The notes: generated by a model not told the origin, from the letters alone. A DNA stretch of 64,000 nt from Bradyrhizobium sp. CB2312 (GCF_029714425.1 NZ_CP121668.1:4609501-4673500); one strand, 5' to 3'; counted from the first letter of the stretch, positions 7,944-17,065 are shown. Program-made: numbers and translations.

Positions 7944-9572
7944 TCAGGCAGCCTGATTGGTATGCTTGTTCCGGTCGCGCCAATTCCAGGGCAGAAGTTC
8001 GTCGAGCCGTTGGACCGGATGTGCAGCGATGCGCGCCAGGACATCGGCGAGCCAGGCTTGTGGATCCACATCGTTCATTTTGGCTGTGACGATCAGGCTG
8101 TACATCATCGCGGCACGGTCGCCGCCGCGGTCGGAGCCACAGAACAGCCAAGACTTCCGCCCCAGGGCGATGCCGCGCAGGGCTCGTTCGGCGGCGTTGT
8201 TCGACAGGCAGATCCGGCCATCTTTGAGGAAGCGGGTGAACGCGCTCCAGCGCTTGAGCATGTAGTCCATTGCCTTGGCGACATCGTTGCGCCGTGAGAG
8301 CTTGGCGCGTTGCTCACGCATCCAGGTTTGCAAATCAGCGACCAGTGGGGCGCTGAGCTCCTGGCGTACGGCCCGGCGCCCCTGGGGCGTCTCGCCGTTG
8401 ATGCCGCGCTCGATCTCGAACAGGGCATCGATCCGGCGCACTGCTTCCAGCGCCAGAGGCGAGATCACCGCCGGCTTTTTGCCCTGCACTTTGCGGCGCG
8501 CATTCTCTGCCAGATCAGCCATCACGAAGAACGGCCGTCGGGCATGGACCCAGCACGCGGCTTCCAGGATCGGACCTGCGTTGCGGCCCGCCTCGTAAAG
8601 CTTGCCGTAGCCACCATAGGCATCGGCCTGGAAGATGCCGCTATAGCCGGCCAGATGGGCCTGGGGATGCTCGCCGGCGCGATCGCGTGAGTAATAAAAC
8701 ACTGCCCCCGGCGGGGCCTGCCCACCAAAAGGCTTGTCGTCGCGCACATAGACCCAGATGCGGCCGGTGTCGGTCTTGCCTTTGGCCAGGACTGGCACCG
8801 TCGTGTCATCCCCGTGCAATCGCTCGGCCCTCAGCACATGGGCCTCGAGGCGCCGGAACAAGGGCGTCAGCGCAACTGTGCAGCCACCAACCTGGTCCGC
8901 GAGGGTCGACAGACTGATCGGCACGCCTTCCTTGGCATAGCGTTCGGCCTGCCGGTTCAGCGGCTGGTGCTGGCCGAACTTCTCGAACAGTACCATCGCC
9001 AGCAAGCTGGGGCCGGCCCAACCACGGGCGATGACGTGGAAGGGCGCGGGGGCCTGGCTGATCTTCTCGCAATCACGGCAGCTGAACTTTTCCCGGACGT
9101 GCTGGATCACCTTCCAGGATTTCGGGATCACCTCCAGCGTCTCGGTGATGTCCTCGCCAAGCTTGGACAGCCGCAAACCGCCGCAGCAGATGCACGACGT
9201 CGGTCCCGGCACAAGCACCCGCTCGCGAGAGAGATGGTCCGGGAACGGCTGGCGCGACGGCCGCTTGCGCGTGAACGAGGCCACCTTCGTCGTCTTGGCC
9301 GCGGCCATTTCGGCAGCGAGTTCGTCCTCAGTCGCAGAAGCCTCGAGCTCCTCCAACGTCAGTTCGAGCTGATCCAGCAGCCTTGCGGTACGCTCCGAGC
9401 GAGGGCCATGACGATCGCGGTTCAGCTTTTGGATCTGCAGCTTCAGGTGCACGTTCAGCGCCTGGTCGTCGGACTGCTGGGCGCGAACGCTGGCAAGTTC
9501 GGCCCGCGTGGCCAGTAACGCCGCCTGCAGCGCCTTTATATCTTCCGGCAGATTTTCGGGACCATCACCCAT
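7944..9572 (-). CDS. tnpC: IS66 transposase TnpC
   Basis: A 542-residue IS66 transposase. The N-terminus holds the leucine-rich coiled coil ([19 protein letters not shown]) and the zinc-finger-like region with CICCGG and CRDCEK. The central DDE domain follows, and the end carries the typical [23 protein letters not shown] block. Intact and of normal length. It is the last gene of the split IS66 element. Confidence 0.95.
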   Translation of the reverse strand: MGDGPENLPEDIKALQAALLATRAELASVRAQQSDDQALNVHLKLQIQKLNRDRHGPRSERTARLLDQLELTLEELEASATEDELAAEMAAAKTTKVASFTRKRPSRQPFPDHLSRERVLVPGPTSCICCGGLRLSKLGEDITETLEVIPKSWKVIQHVREKFSCRDCEKISQAPAPFHVIARGWAGPSLLAMVLFEKFGQHQPLNRQAERYAKEGVPISLSTLADQVGGCTVALTPLFRRLEAHVLRAERLHGDDTTVPVLAKGKTDTGRIWVYVRDDKPFGGQAPPGAVFYYSRDRAGEHPQAHLAGYSGIFQADAYGGYGKLYEAGRNAGPILEAACWVHARRPFFVMADLAENARRKVQGKKPAVISPLALEAVRRIDALFEIERGINGETPQGRRAVRQELSAPLVADLQTWMREQRAKLSRRNDVAKAMDYMLKRWSAFTRFLKDGRICLSNNAAERALRGIALGRKSWLFCGSDRGGDRAAMMYSLIVTAKMNDVDPQAWLADVLARIAAHPVQRLDELLPWNWRDRNKHTNQAA

Positions 9573-9762
9573 GCACCGATGGAATCACAAAAGCCGCGAT
9601 TTGGCGCGACCTTTTTGCAATCTCACGGGACTATTGCGCTGCTTATCCTGCGCTCTGCGGCCGCCAACTATGTTGGGGGTTGCGCCAGTCGATCGCCTCC
9701 AGCAAATAGCCCATCTGAGCTGCCGTCAGCGACACCACGCCGTCCACCGTCGCCGGCCAGAT

Positions 9763-11224
9763 GACATGGCCTTTTCCTGCTCGGGATCGCATCCTGCGCG
9801 TCCCCCGGGGATGGACCCGGCAAGGAAGGAGAATGCAATGCAAGGGGTTTGTGCCTTCGTTGGTCTCGACGTACACAAGGAGACAATTTCTGTCGCGGTG
9901 GCGGACGCTGGACGAGCCGGTGAGGTTCGGCATGTCGGCACGATCATGAACGAACCGGCAGCAATCGGAAAGCTCGCTCGGAGTCTGGCGCGGCGACACG
10001 GTGTCATCGAATTCGTCTACGAGGCTGGGTCTTGCGGCTACAACGTTCAACGTCAACTCTCGGCGATGGGGATGATCTGCAGAGTGTGCGCCCCTTCGTT
10101 GACGCCACGAAAGCCGGGCGATCGGATCAAGAATGACCGGCGCGACGCTATCGCTCTCGCTCGTCTGCACCGGGCCGGTGAGCTCAGCTATGTCTGGGTG
10201 CCGGACGCGCTTCATGAAGCGCTCCGCGACCTGATACGGGCGCGACACGCAGCCGGTCAAGATGTCCGCCGGGACCGCATCCGCATCCAGTCGTTCATGC
10301 TCCGTTGCGACTTGCGCTTCGAAGGTAAGGCCTGGAGTCGCCGACACCGGATGTGGCTCTGCAACAGAACGTTCGCTCATCCGGCACAACAGATTGCGTT
10401 CCAGACCTACCTCAACGCGCTCGAGCATAATGAGGCCCGCAAGGCAGGAATCGAGCAGCAAATCCGAGAAGTGATCACCGACTCTCCGTGGGCCAAGCAG
10501 ATGCAGGCTCTGCAAGCATTGAAAGGCGTCGGTCCAATCGTCGCTGCCACTGTGCTCGCTGAGGTCGGAGACTTCTCCCGGTTCGCTCATCCGCGCCAGC
10601 TCGTTGCCTACTTCGGCCTCGCTCCCGGTGAGCACAGCAGCGGCGGGACGGTAAGGCCGCGCGGTATTACCAAGGCCGGCAGCTCGATTGCACGGGCGGT
10701 GCTATGTGAAGCCGCCTGGAGTTATCGAACGACGCCGAAGGTCGGGCAGTGGATGAAAGAGCGTTGCCCGCCGGTTTCACAAGATATCGCTGCTCTGGCC
10801 TGGAAGGCCCAGCTACGTCTACACAAGACCTATCGGAAGTTAACCGCGCGCGGGAAACGCTCAGTTGTCGCGACCGCTGCAGTTGCGCGGGAGCTGCTCG
10901 GCTTCATTTGGTCAATCGGCCAGCGCGTCCCGCTAGGCGTGTGATCGACCAGCATCCTACGATCCGCATCAGCGAGGACGCCGAGCGCGGAGAGGGAATC
11001 CTCGAGTTCATCTTGGACAGCCGTGTCGCCTACGTCCGTGGCCAGAGCGAGGCAGCCCTCCGACGCACCGTCATCATGGGGTAACCAATCCCCGCATAGG
11101 AGTTTGAGCGATCGTCGAGAACACTCGGCGTCCTCACCTATGCGGATCGTATGCATCAAAATATCCCCGTCCCCAAAGGAGCGGTCGGAAAGCTGTGTTC
11201 AAAACGGTTGACAAAGGCCATAGG
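9763..11224 (+). mobile_element. IS110-family element nested in the IS66
   Basis: About 1.46 kb interrupts IS66 tnpB. The bases AGAT occur on both sides (9759-9762 and 11225-11228), so the exact edge is uncertain by four bases. Near the ends CATGGCCTTT and the inverted TATGGCCTTT form short subterminal inverted repeats, as in the IS1111 group. It carries one transposase gene. Confidence 0.8.
9838..10944 (+). CDS. IS110-family transposase
   Basis: A 368-residue DEDD-type transposase. The start at 9838 has AAGGAAGGAG upstream. The N-terminal RuvC-like domain begins FVGLDVHKETISVAV with the first catalytic Asp and later has IKNDRRDAIALARL. The C-terminal Transposase_20 domain contains LKGVGPIVAATVLAEVGD and GLAPGEHSSGG. 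Full length. These enzymes act at short core sequences and do not usually make long target duplications. Confidence 0.93.
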   Translation: MQGVCAFVGLDVHKETISVAVADAGRAGEVRHVGTIMNEPAAIGKLARSLARRHGVIEFVYEAGSCGYNVQRQLSAMGMICRVCAPSLTPRKPGDRIKNDRRDAIALARLHRAGELSYVWVPDALHEALRDLIRARHAAGQDVRRDRIRIQSFMLRCDLRFEGKAWSRRHRMWLCNRTFAHPAQQIAFQTYLNALEHNEARKAGIEQQIREVITDSPWAKQMQALQALKGVGPIVAATVLAEVGDFSRFAHPRQLVAYFGLAPGEHSSGGTVRPRGITKAGSSIARAVLCEAAWSYRTTPKVGQWMKERCPPVSQDIAALAWKAQLRLHKTYRKLTARGKRSVVATAAVARELLGFIWSIGQRVPLGV

Positions 11225-11452
11225 AGATAAAGCGGCCACGGTCCAGTCGCTTGGCGTAGAGCGATAGCCCGACCCCGTCGTGCCAAAGCGCCTTGATCAG
11301 TGTGCCGGCACGACCACGGAACACAAAGACGTCGCCGGCAAAAGGATCTCGCCCGAGGCCCTCCTGCACCAGCAATGCCAGACCCTGCATGCCCTTGCGC
11401 ATGTCCGTGTGACCGGTTGCGATCCAGATCCTCGCCCCTGCTGCGATCGGGA

Positions 11453-11851
11453 TCATCGCCGCTCCAGCAGATCCAACACGCGAGACAACGCGGTCATATC
11501 AACGCCGGCGTCCACGATCACGCGACAGGCCTTGCCGACGACAATCTCCATGCGTCCGCCCGCTGGCCCCGCCAAAGCTACTGACGGCGCCGACGGTGGG
11601 TCCGGCATCACCATCGCCGGCACAAAGGCTGGCTGAGTTTGTTCGCTCGTCCGCGTCCCGAAGGATCGTCGCCAAGTCAACAGGAGCGAGCGCGAGATGC
11701 CGTATCGACGTGCTGTCGACGAGACCGCGCGCGGAGCCTGCAAACTCTCCAAAACAATCTTGAGTTTCTCATCATCGGTCCAGCGACGGCGACGGCCAGT
11801 CTCGACAACCTCGAACCGTTCAACCTGAGCACTGAACTTATTGCTGTCCAT
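11453..11851 (-). CDS. tnpA: IS66 TnpA (Orf1)
   Basis: A 132-residue protein with an N-terminal helix-turn-helix (RRRRWTDDEKLKIVLESL and STARRYGISRSLLLTWRR), the standard IS66 OrfA layout. Its stop overlaps the tnpB start by four bases, the usual coupled arrangement. First gene of the element, 59 bases inside its right end. Confidence 0.9.
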   Translation of the reverse strand: MDSNKFSAQVERFEVVETGRRRRWTDDEKLKIVLESLQAPRAVSSTARRYGISRSLLLTWRRSFGTRTSEQTQPAFVPAMVMPDPPSAPSVALAGPAGGRMEIVVGKACRVIVDAGVDMTALSRVLDLLERR

Positions 11852-12237
11852 AAGAGCTGTTACACAGCACCCGTCTTAACCCGGCAAGATGGCCCTCACC
11901 GGAGGGAGACCTTTTAAACGCCGTCCCAAAGGCTCTTGTCACGCACAATAGCGAGGGCTTGGGCAGGGCGCGGGGGGACAAAGCTAATCAAAAATCCTAA
12001 AGGCCACGAAAACTGATTCTGTTGTCCTCCGGTTCAAAGCACGGCACTGGTAGCCCCGAGTACGGGCGTGCACTCAATAAAATCCGAGCGCCCGCTTTTG
12101 GGCTATGAGGAGGCCAAGCTCCGGTAAGTCCGGGATCCCGATCGTGACCCATTGTGGAAAAGCCGCCGTTCGGTAGATGCACTGTCACTGAGGGAGTGAA
12201 TAGAACCTAGTGAGAGGTGACGGGTTCTGTGACTAAG

Positions 12238-12384
12238 GTGGTGCGCCTCATGTGGGACTTCGATCTTTTCTCAAAACGAGAGTGGTTGTTGATGGGTATC
12301 GGGCTTCTTCTGCTGCTCGGTGCCAGCCTCTACGGGACTTTTTGGTTCATCAACTACTATCTCGCGAGCGCCTCGCTGGGGTAG
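12238..12384 (+). CDS. Small single-pass membrane protein, 48 aa
   Basis: A 48-residue protein with the soluble start WDFDLFSKREWLL, one membrane helix (LMGIGLLLLLGASLYGTFWF) and a short tail. A GTG at 12238 is chosen because it aligns with the ATG of the near-identical protein at 31487-31633 (WDFDLFSRREW); an ATG at 12250 is possible. In both places a DUF6894 gene follows, so the pair was duplicated. Function unknown. Confidence 0.65.
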   Translation: MVRLMWDFDLFSKREWLLMGIGLLLLLGASLYGTFWFINYYLASASLG

Positions 12385-12429
12385 GTAGCGCGAGAGGAAC
12401 GAGCGGCATCTTTCAGCGTTCTGACGGGC

Positions 12430-12666
12430 ATGCCGCGCTACTTTTTCGATTTCCACGACGACCTCGGTCTCACCATTGATGATGCCGGCGAGGATCTACC
12501 AAACCTGGCCGCCGCCCGTGGCGCTGCCCTGAGAGCACTCGCTGAAGCCATCCGGACCAAAAGCGAAATCCACGCAGAGATGGGGCCGATGTCGGTCATC
12601 GTGAGGACGCAGAGTGCTCGCGTCCTGACGGTCTCGGCCTCGATCGAAATCAGCCTGACGTCGTGA
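12430..12666 (+). CDS. DUF6894-type small protein, 78 aa
   Basis: A 78-residue protein starting MPRYFFDFHDDLGLTID, with the family pattern of an aromatic N-terminus, DDAGEDLPNLAAARGAAL, then a helix and a C-terminal strand (VLTVSASIEIS). Small proteins of this sort are frequent in bradyrhizobia, with no known role. Other copies are at 29423-29659, 35137-35394 and, decayed, at 31210-31441. Its stop overlaps the GTG of the next gene. Confidence 0.75.
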   Translation: MPRYFFDFHDDLGLTIDDAGEDLPNLAAARGAALRALAEAIRTKSEIHAEMGPMSVIVRTQSARVLTVSASIEISLTS

Positions 12667-12950
12667 GCGCGAGTTCCGAGTTGCCCCTTTCACCCGACCC
12701 CTCCGGCGAGTTCGAGCAGGCAGCACCTGAAGCCATCCTGTTCGCGATGTTCAACGGCGACGACCGCATCGCCTGCAGGGTCGACTGGTCCGCTTTGCGT
12801 GATCGCGCGATCGCGGACGGTACCGATCCAAACGACTTAGCCGGCACGTTTAAGAGGCACCGAGCGACAATCGAGCAGATAGCAAGCGAACAGTTCGACG
12901 CGGGCACGGAGATGCCCACTGTTTGGAGCGCGAAGCCGGCGGCCCCCTGA
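12663..12950 (+). CDS. DUF1488-like small protein, 95 aa
   Basis: A GTG start overlaps the DUF6894 stop (GTGA). The protein has AILFAMFNGDDRIACRV, then VDWSALRDRA, then FKRHRATIEQIASEQFDAG. This layout resembles DUF1488 proteins, which are short and of unknown function; the assignment is by pattern only. Probably cotranscribed with the two upstream genes. Confidence 0.6.
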   Translation: MSASSELPLSPDPSGEFEQAAPEAILFAMFNGDDRIACRVDWSALRDRAIADGTDPNDLAGTFKRHRATIEQIASEQFDAGTEMPTVWSAKPAAP

Positions 12951-13031
12951 GACGAGCATGTCCCTGAGAGAGCGGACGGCTAGGAACCAACGTTTCTCCC
13001 CAGCGGTTGGCCATTTCACATGGAGAAGGTC

Positions 13032-13592
13032 ATGAATCGCATATCTATTTTTGCCCTCACTCTGATCCTCGCGGCCTCCCCGGTCATGGCACAAGGCGGT
13101 GGTGGAGGGGGCGGCGGTGGCGCCGGAGGCGGTGGGGGCGGAGCCGCGTCCGGCGGCGCTTCTGGAAGCGGCGGGGCAAGCTCGGGCGCAGCAGGAACCT
13201 CGAGCGCTGGAACTGCTGCTGGCATGACCGGAGGAAATACAGCTACGCCCACCAATCCGGGCAGCGCACCTTTCTCTAATCCGATCGGGCAAGGCACCGC
13301 ACCAGCGGCTTCAAATGGTAACCAGAATAACGGTCAGAGCTCTTCTTCGACGCAAGCTCCGCAATCGCCCACACCGACGGCCAAGCAGGCTTCGCCGGGT
13401 GGCACAGTCGCTGCGGAGCAAAAGGCAGCGACACACGGAACCAACACCGCCGCGCCGGACAGCGCCGCAGGCGCTGGCGCTGTGGGTGCGCCCGGGGTTG
13501 GCGTGGGCCACACAGCGAACGGCAAGCCAATCGGCACCACAGGATCAGGGGCGGGCTCGCCGGAGCAACCCATTGGCTCAGGCAACCGGTAA
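13032..13592 (+). CDS. Glycine-rich exported protein, 186 aa
   Basis: The ATG at 13032 has GGAGAAGG just upstream; an ATG at 13020 is also in frame. A Sec signal peptide (MNRISIFALTLILAASPVMA) ends before AQGG. The mature part opens with a polyglycine run, then Ser/Ala/Gly repeats, then a Gln/Asn/Thr/Pro-rich low-complexity region, ending SPEQPIGSGNR. It has no cysteine. Similar in plan to the protein at 4083-4352. Probably a secreted or surface protein; function unknown. Its long Gly/Pro antisense frames are artefacts. Confidence 0.75.
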   Translation: MNRISIFALTLILAASPVMAQGGGGGGGGGAGGGGGGAASGGASGSGGASSGAAGTSSAGTAAGMTGGNTATPTNPGSAPFSNPIGQGTAPAASNGNQNNGQSSSSTQAPQSPTPTAKQASPGGTVAAEQKAATHGTNTAAPDSAAGAGAVGAPGVGVGHTANGKPIGTTGSGAGSPEQPIGSGNR

Positions 13593-13607
13593 TCAGACAG
13601 AAGCTCA

Positions 13608-13632
13608 AGCCTGCGCCTCCTGCGGGCTTTTT
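13608..13632 (+). terminator. Rho-independent terminator
   Basis: AGCCTGC pairs with GCGGGCT (one G-T pair) around a seven-base loop and runs into TTTT; 16 bases after the glycine-rich protein gene. Confidence 0.7.
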
Positions 13633-13652
13633 GCTGCCCTGAAGTTGCAGCG

Positions 13653-13736
13653 ATGCAAGATGACCTCCTCGAACCCGCCGCCCGCGTGATTGCCGAGAGA
13701 AAGAAGCTCAAAGAGTGGACCGAGCAGATCCGGTAG
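13653..13736 (+). CDS. Possible 27-aa peptide
   Basis: A short frame, MQDDLLEPAARVIAERKK..., ending TEQIR. It looks like a natural helical N-terminus and may be a complete small protein or the start of a truncated one. No clear ribosome site. Low confidence. Confidence 0.3.
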   Translation: MQDDLLEPAARVIAERKKLKEWTEQIR

Positions 13737-13767
13737 CAGATCGAGCGAAGAGACGCGTCTTTAGATA

Positions 13768-14730
13768 TCAGCGAGATATTTTAAGTGTGACTCCGCCGCC
13801 TTCGCCGATTTGCTGCATCAACCACCCAATGCCGGCATCCATTATTGCGGCCTTGGTCGCGACGGCCTGGATCAGATCGGACTTGCGCTTGAGAGGAAGT
13901 TCGACGGCAGCCAGGGCGAAGCGGGGTGCGTGTCGCTCCACGAGCCGGCGCGGCAACGCCGCGATCAGATCGGAGCTTGAAAGGTGGGAAAGCGCCATCA
14001 TGAACGTCGGTACGGTCAGGGCAATGCGGCGTTGCAGCCCGCGCTTTGCCAACAGTTCATCGACGAAGCCGTGTGGACTGCCGTCGAGCGATACGAGGAG
14101 GTGATGAGCGCTGCAGAATGCTGGGAGCGTCGGTGTGCGGGCGAACACGTGGCCCTTGCGCATCGCGACCACGAAATCCTCCTCATAGAGCTTCCGCGCC
14201 TCGAAGCGGGCCGGCACCACACGCAAGGGCAGCATCGCGATGTCGATCTCGCGCCTTTCCAGCTTCTGGAGGCTCGCCTGCCAGGGATGCTCCTCGGAGC
14301 CGACGTGCCGCACGGGCATCAGGTGGATGAGGCTTATGTCGACGCGGGGGGCCTTCCTGCTGAGGCGCTCCAGTAATGGGACCATCAGCGACGCCAAGAT
14401 CGCGTCAGGTGCGCCAATCACGAAACGGCGACTGCTCGTTGCCGCGTCGAAGGGGACAGCCGACGCGATCACGCGTCCCACGCGCGCCAGGATGTCAGCC
14501 ACTGGCTCCCCAAGTTCCAGCGCGCGTGCTGTCGGTACGACGCCCTTCGGCGTCCGCAAGAACAGCGGGTCATTCAAAAGATGTCGCAGCCGTCCGAGCG
14601 AGTGGCTCACGGCGGATGGCGTAAGGTTCAGCCGGCCCGCTGCGCGCCCGACATGACCCTCCTCCAGGACAGTCTGGAAGAGCACGAGCAGATTCAGATC
14701 CATCCTCGATAGAGAAATATGGTTCAGCAT
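13768..14730 (-). CDS. LysR-family transcriptional regulator
   Basis: A 320-residue LysR regulator. The winged helix-turn-helix covers about residues 10-70 (RMDLNLLVLFQTVLEEGHVG, then LNLTPSAVSHSLGRLRHLL). The remainder is the periplasmic-binding-like effector domain (FVIGAPDAILASLMVPLLERL onward). The sequence style is that of the NodD/LeuO/PcpR branch, but it has no specific NodD features I can name. It is transcribed away from the exported protein at 14807-15367, with 76 bases between, the classic arrangement of a LysR regulator and its target. Confidence 0.9.
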   Translation of the reverse strand: MLNHISLSRMDLNLLVLFQTVLEEGHVGRAAGRLNLTPSAVSHSLGRLRHLLNDPLFLRTPKGVVPTARALELGEPVADILARVGRVIASAVPFDAATSSRRFVIGAPDAILASLMVPLLERLSRKAPRVDISLIHLMPVRHVGSEEHPWQASLQKLERREIDIAMLPLRVVPARFEARKLYEEDFVVAMRKGHVFARTPTLPAFCSAHHLLVSLDGSPHGFVDELLAKRGLQRRIALTVPTFMMALSHLSSSDLIAALPRRLVERHAPRFALAAVELPLKRKSDLIQAVATKAAIMDAGIGWLMQQIGEGGGVTLKISR

Positions 14731-14806
14731 ATCGGTGAAATCATATCACTGGCTTCAGGTACGACAAGGCGTCATTGCTAAAGTAGCTCAACAGGGAGAC
14801 GCGCAA

Positions 14807-15367
14807 ATGCCTCAACGAAACAGCGAGGCGCCAAGCACACTATCGCGGCGGGCGGCAATCACGGCAGTCGCTGCCGTACCGCTGTCGGCGGCCGAGCTTT
14901 CGCTCGGGCCGGCGGCCGCCGGCGACGAGGTGACCCAACTTATAAAACGCGCCGCCGAGAAGAACGCGGCCTTCATGCGCGGCGACATGGATCGCTGGTT
15001 CAGTCTTGCCCGTCTCGCGCCGGACTTCACGCTGATGCAGCCGTTTGGTGGCGAGGCCAGCCACGGGTTCGATGCCAGCCCTTCGCGATTGGCGGAGTTA
15101 GCTCGGTTTTTCAGGAGCGGCGAAACCAGCCTGGAAGTCGCGCAGACTTACGCGTCGGGTAGGTTCATCGTTCTCGTCATGGTGGAGCGACAACAAGCCG
15201 AGGTTGGCGGCTTGCCCAATCAGGATTGGTCGCTACGCGTCACCGAAGTCTATCGCAATGACGGTTCTGAATGGCAGCTGTTGCATCGTCATGCCGACCC
15301 GCTCGTCCGTCGCATTGCCTTGCAGCAGGCGGCGACACTTGCTCGCGGCGGCCGCGAAAACGAATGA
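14807..15367 (+). CDS. Exported SnoaL/NTF2-like protein
   Basis: The start at 14807 has GGGAG upstream; the frame extends to 14735 without one. Residues 12-40 resemble a Tat-type signal (SRRAAITAVAAVPLSAAEL). The mature domain (KNAAFMRGDMDRWFSLAR, WSLRVTEVYRND, WQLLHRHADPLV) matches the pattern of NTF2-like/DUF4440 proteins, where a helical N-terminus packs on a beta sheet that can bind small ligands. No catalytic residues can be assigned. It is likely the target of the divergent LysR gene. Confidence 0.75.
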   Translation: MPQRNSEAPSTLSRRAAITAVAAVPLSAAELSLGPAAAGDEVTQLIKRAAEKNAAFMRGDMDRWFSLARLAPDFTLMQPFGGEASHGFDASPSRLAELARFFRSGETSLEVAQTYASGRFIVLVMVERQQAEVGGLPNQDWSLRVTEVYRNDGSEWQLLHRHADPLVRRIALQQAATLARGGRENE

Positions 15368-15503
15368 TGGTAATAGCGGTGCGGTCAGGCGAATCCGCTG
15401 CGGGAGATCGCTGTGGCCACCGCACGCTGATTTGCCGATGTTGTGCTAGCCAGCGCCCCGCCGTCGAGTGCACGTCATTCCGAAATGGCCCTTCGCGGAC
15501 CTC

Positions 15504-15966
15504 GGTCTTCGTCGCCGCGATGTCTGCTTGCAAAGGTAGAACAGACTGGTGCTGCAATTGAGATACGTCCGAGGTCCCTTGCGTGAACATCCAAATAATT
15601 GGACACTCTATCACACCGCGTTCTCTTGCCGTTCGTCTGGCGTTCTCGTTGACCTCGAAGATACAACCGGAAAACGCGATTGCGGTTGTATCTGAGAACG
15701 CGCAGGAACTCCGGCTGCGATTTTGCGTTCGTGACTCATTGATTGAGGTAGGTAGACTGCCCGCCGTTGGCCCCAATTGACGGTGGGCTTTTTGTGAGTT
15801 GCGTGAGTGGCAAAAGCGTACCAAGGCACCGGTAAAAGAGCAGGGGATTCCTCCGATGCCGGGGTTTATTGCGCCTCAGCTCGCAACCCTGAAGATGAAG
15901 GCGCCTTCGGGGGCACAGTGGATTCATGAAGTCAAATACGATGGCTCCCGCATCCAGCTCCGCATC
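15504..15966 (+). repeat. Copy 2 of the duplicated ligase leader plus ligase 5' end
   Basis: Direct repeat of 3399-3808 (see that entry). It contains the arms CGCGTTCTC and GAGAACGCG, a further internal inverted pair (GATACAACCG with CGGTTGTATC), the terminator-like hairpin at 15759-15793, and the start of a ligase frame. Confidence 0.75.
15759..15793 (+). terminator. Terminator-like hairpin before ligase fragment 2
   Basis: GCCCGCCG pairs with CGGTGGGC and is followed by TTTTT. It ends 14 bases before the ligase GTG, as in copy 1. Confidence 0.65.
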
Positions 15967-16068
15967 AATGGAGATGACCGCCGCGCCTACACGCGAAACG
16001 GCTACAACTGGGTTCGCAAATTCTCGGTCATCGCCGGCGCATTCGATTGTCACGGACTCGATTTGTGA
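15807..16068 (+). pseudogene. Truncated ATP-dependent DNA ligase, copy 2
   Basis: Begins at the position equivalent to copy 1. One extra A near 15812 (GGCAAAAGCG) puts the GTG out of frame, although an internal ATG (MPGFIAPQLATLK) keeps the rest open. The KxDG motif (EVKYDGSRIQ) and YTRNGYNWVRKFS are present, but the frame stops soon after the point where the family has its motif III. Traces of the expected EVVF sequence remain in another frame to about 16110. Non-functional. Confidence 0.8.
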
Positions 16069-16342
16069 GGTGGTCTTCATCCGCAGCGATCCGCGCGACG
16101 CGGCTGCTGATGCTCGCTATCGCCTGCGCGATCGCCGAGCTGCGCAAGCGAGATCCGCCGGGCGCTCGGCGCGCGATGGTGCGAGCGTGCCCGGGTTCAT
16201 TGTCTAGGGCGTGGCCTCATAAACGTCGGCTATCGGCCATAAAGCAGAAATTGCCCGTTCGGTCCCATCGTCAGCTTAGGACCCTAGACGGACGTCGCTA
16301 CTTGAGCACAACGCATCATTGGCGCGGTTCGTGGTAAAGCGC

Positions 16343-17065
16343 TTAGGCGACGGAAGGGGTATGTTTCCGTTTTAACCGCCTGTGCTTGCGCGGGGCGTCT
16401 AGTTTTGCCAGGTCATCGGCATTCAGGATGACGATTTGGCGTTGCCTTGGGTCATCCAAGAACTTCAGGTAACCCTTCCGCTTCAATGCACCAAACATAC
16501 GTGACACCGTCTCCAAGGTGAGGCCAAGATAGTCCGCAATATCACGGCGGCTCATTGGAAGGCCGATGACACCTGCTGATGTCAGGCGGCCATTCATCTC
16601 GAGAAGAAACGCTGCCACGCGTTCTCGCGCAGTGGTGCACCCCAAAAGGAGTATGTGATTCTCGACGTGCCGAAGATTGGCCGTTGTCATGGTCAGGAGG
16701 CTCCGAATCAGTCCAGGGTCGGTCTTGGCCACGCGTTCCAGGCTTTGGCGTTTAACAAGGCGAACCGTGGTGTCGACGATGGCTTCGGCTGTGAACCGAT
16801 GGAAATCGCCGTTGTCGAGACCGAAGATATCGCCAGGCAAGTGAAACGCCCCAATCAGGCGGCGACCGTCAGATAACAGCTTGTGGGTCCGAACCGCGCC
16901 TTCAATCACCTGATAGATATAGTCCGCAGGCTCCGCTTCTCCGAAAATCTCGGTGCCCTTGTTATATTTGAACTCGCCTGAACTGACTTTTGCATGAGAC
17001 AGGTCACCGAGCTCGCCAACAAGTCGAGGCTTTTTATTCGGGTCGGTACTGAGGTTTGCAAACAT
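16343..17065 (-). CDS. Crp/Fnr-family regulator, FixK-like
   Basis: About 240 residues. The start at 17065 has GGGGATC upstream; a start at 17083 is possible. An N-terminal cyclic-nucleotide-like beta barrel (GTEIFGEAEPADYIYQV, RLIGAFHLPGDIFGL) is followed by a long helix (RERVAAFLLEMNGRL) and a helix-turn-helix (MSRRDIADYLGLTLETVSRMFGALK). It lacks the N-terminal cysteine cluster of oxygen-sensing Fnr, so it belongs with FixK types that respond indirectly to low oxygen. A perfect FixK/FNR box lies 236 bases upstream at 17301. A decayed relative is at 2169-2321. Confidence 0.9.
   Translation of the reverse strand: MFANLSTDPNKKPRLVGELGDLSHAKVSSGEFKYNKGTEIFGEAEPADYIYQVIEGAVRTHKLLSDGRRLIGAFHLPGDIFGLDNGDFHRFTAEAIVDTTVRLVKRQSLERVAKTDPGLIRSLLTMTTANLRHVENHILLLGCTTARERVAAFLLEMNGRLTSAGVIGLPMSRRDIADYLGLTLETVSRMFGALKRKGYLKFLDDPRQRQIVILNADDLAKLDAPRKHRRLKRKHTPSVA

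Larger units (their letters stand above)
9643..11456 (-). pseudogene. tnpB: IS66 TnpB (Orf2), split by an IS110 insertion
   Basis: The N-terminal part at 11225-11456 reads MIPIAAGARIWIATGHTDMR... up to RLDRGRFI. The C-terminal part at 9643-9762 resumes with IWPATVDGVVSLTAAQMG and ends at the usual WRNPQHSWRP. Removing 9763-11224 joins the halves in frame at FI/WPATVDG. TnpB proteins are short accessory factors required for IS66 transposition. Confidence 0.88.
7911..11910 (-). mobile_element. IS66-family element, itself hosting an IS110-family element
   Basis: The ends are visible: 7911 begins GTAAGCATCCGGTGAGGACC, and the inverted right end reads GTCTCCCTCCGGTGAGGGCC. Both sides carry the same 8-base target duplication CTTTTAAA (7903-7910 and 11911-11918), the normal size for IS66. 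Its genes tnpA, tnpB and tnpC lie on the minus strand. tnpB is split by an IS110-type insertion at about 9763-11224, so the element is unlikely to move by itself. Confidence 0.92.

Noticed and set aside
13016..13297. Proline-rich minus-strand frame
   Set aside because: Antisense of the polyglycine run in the exported protein gene.
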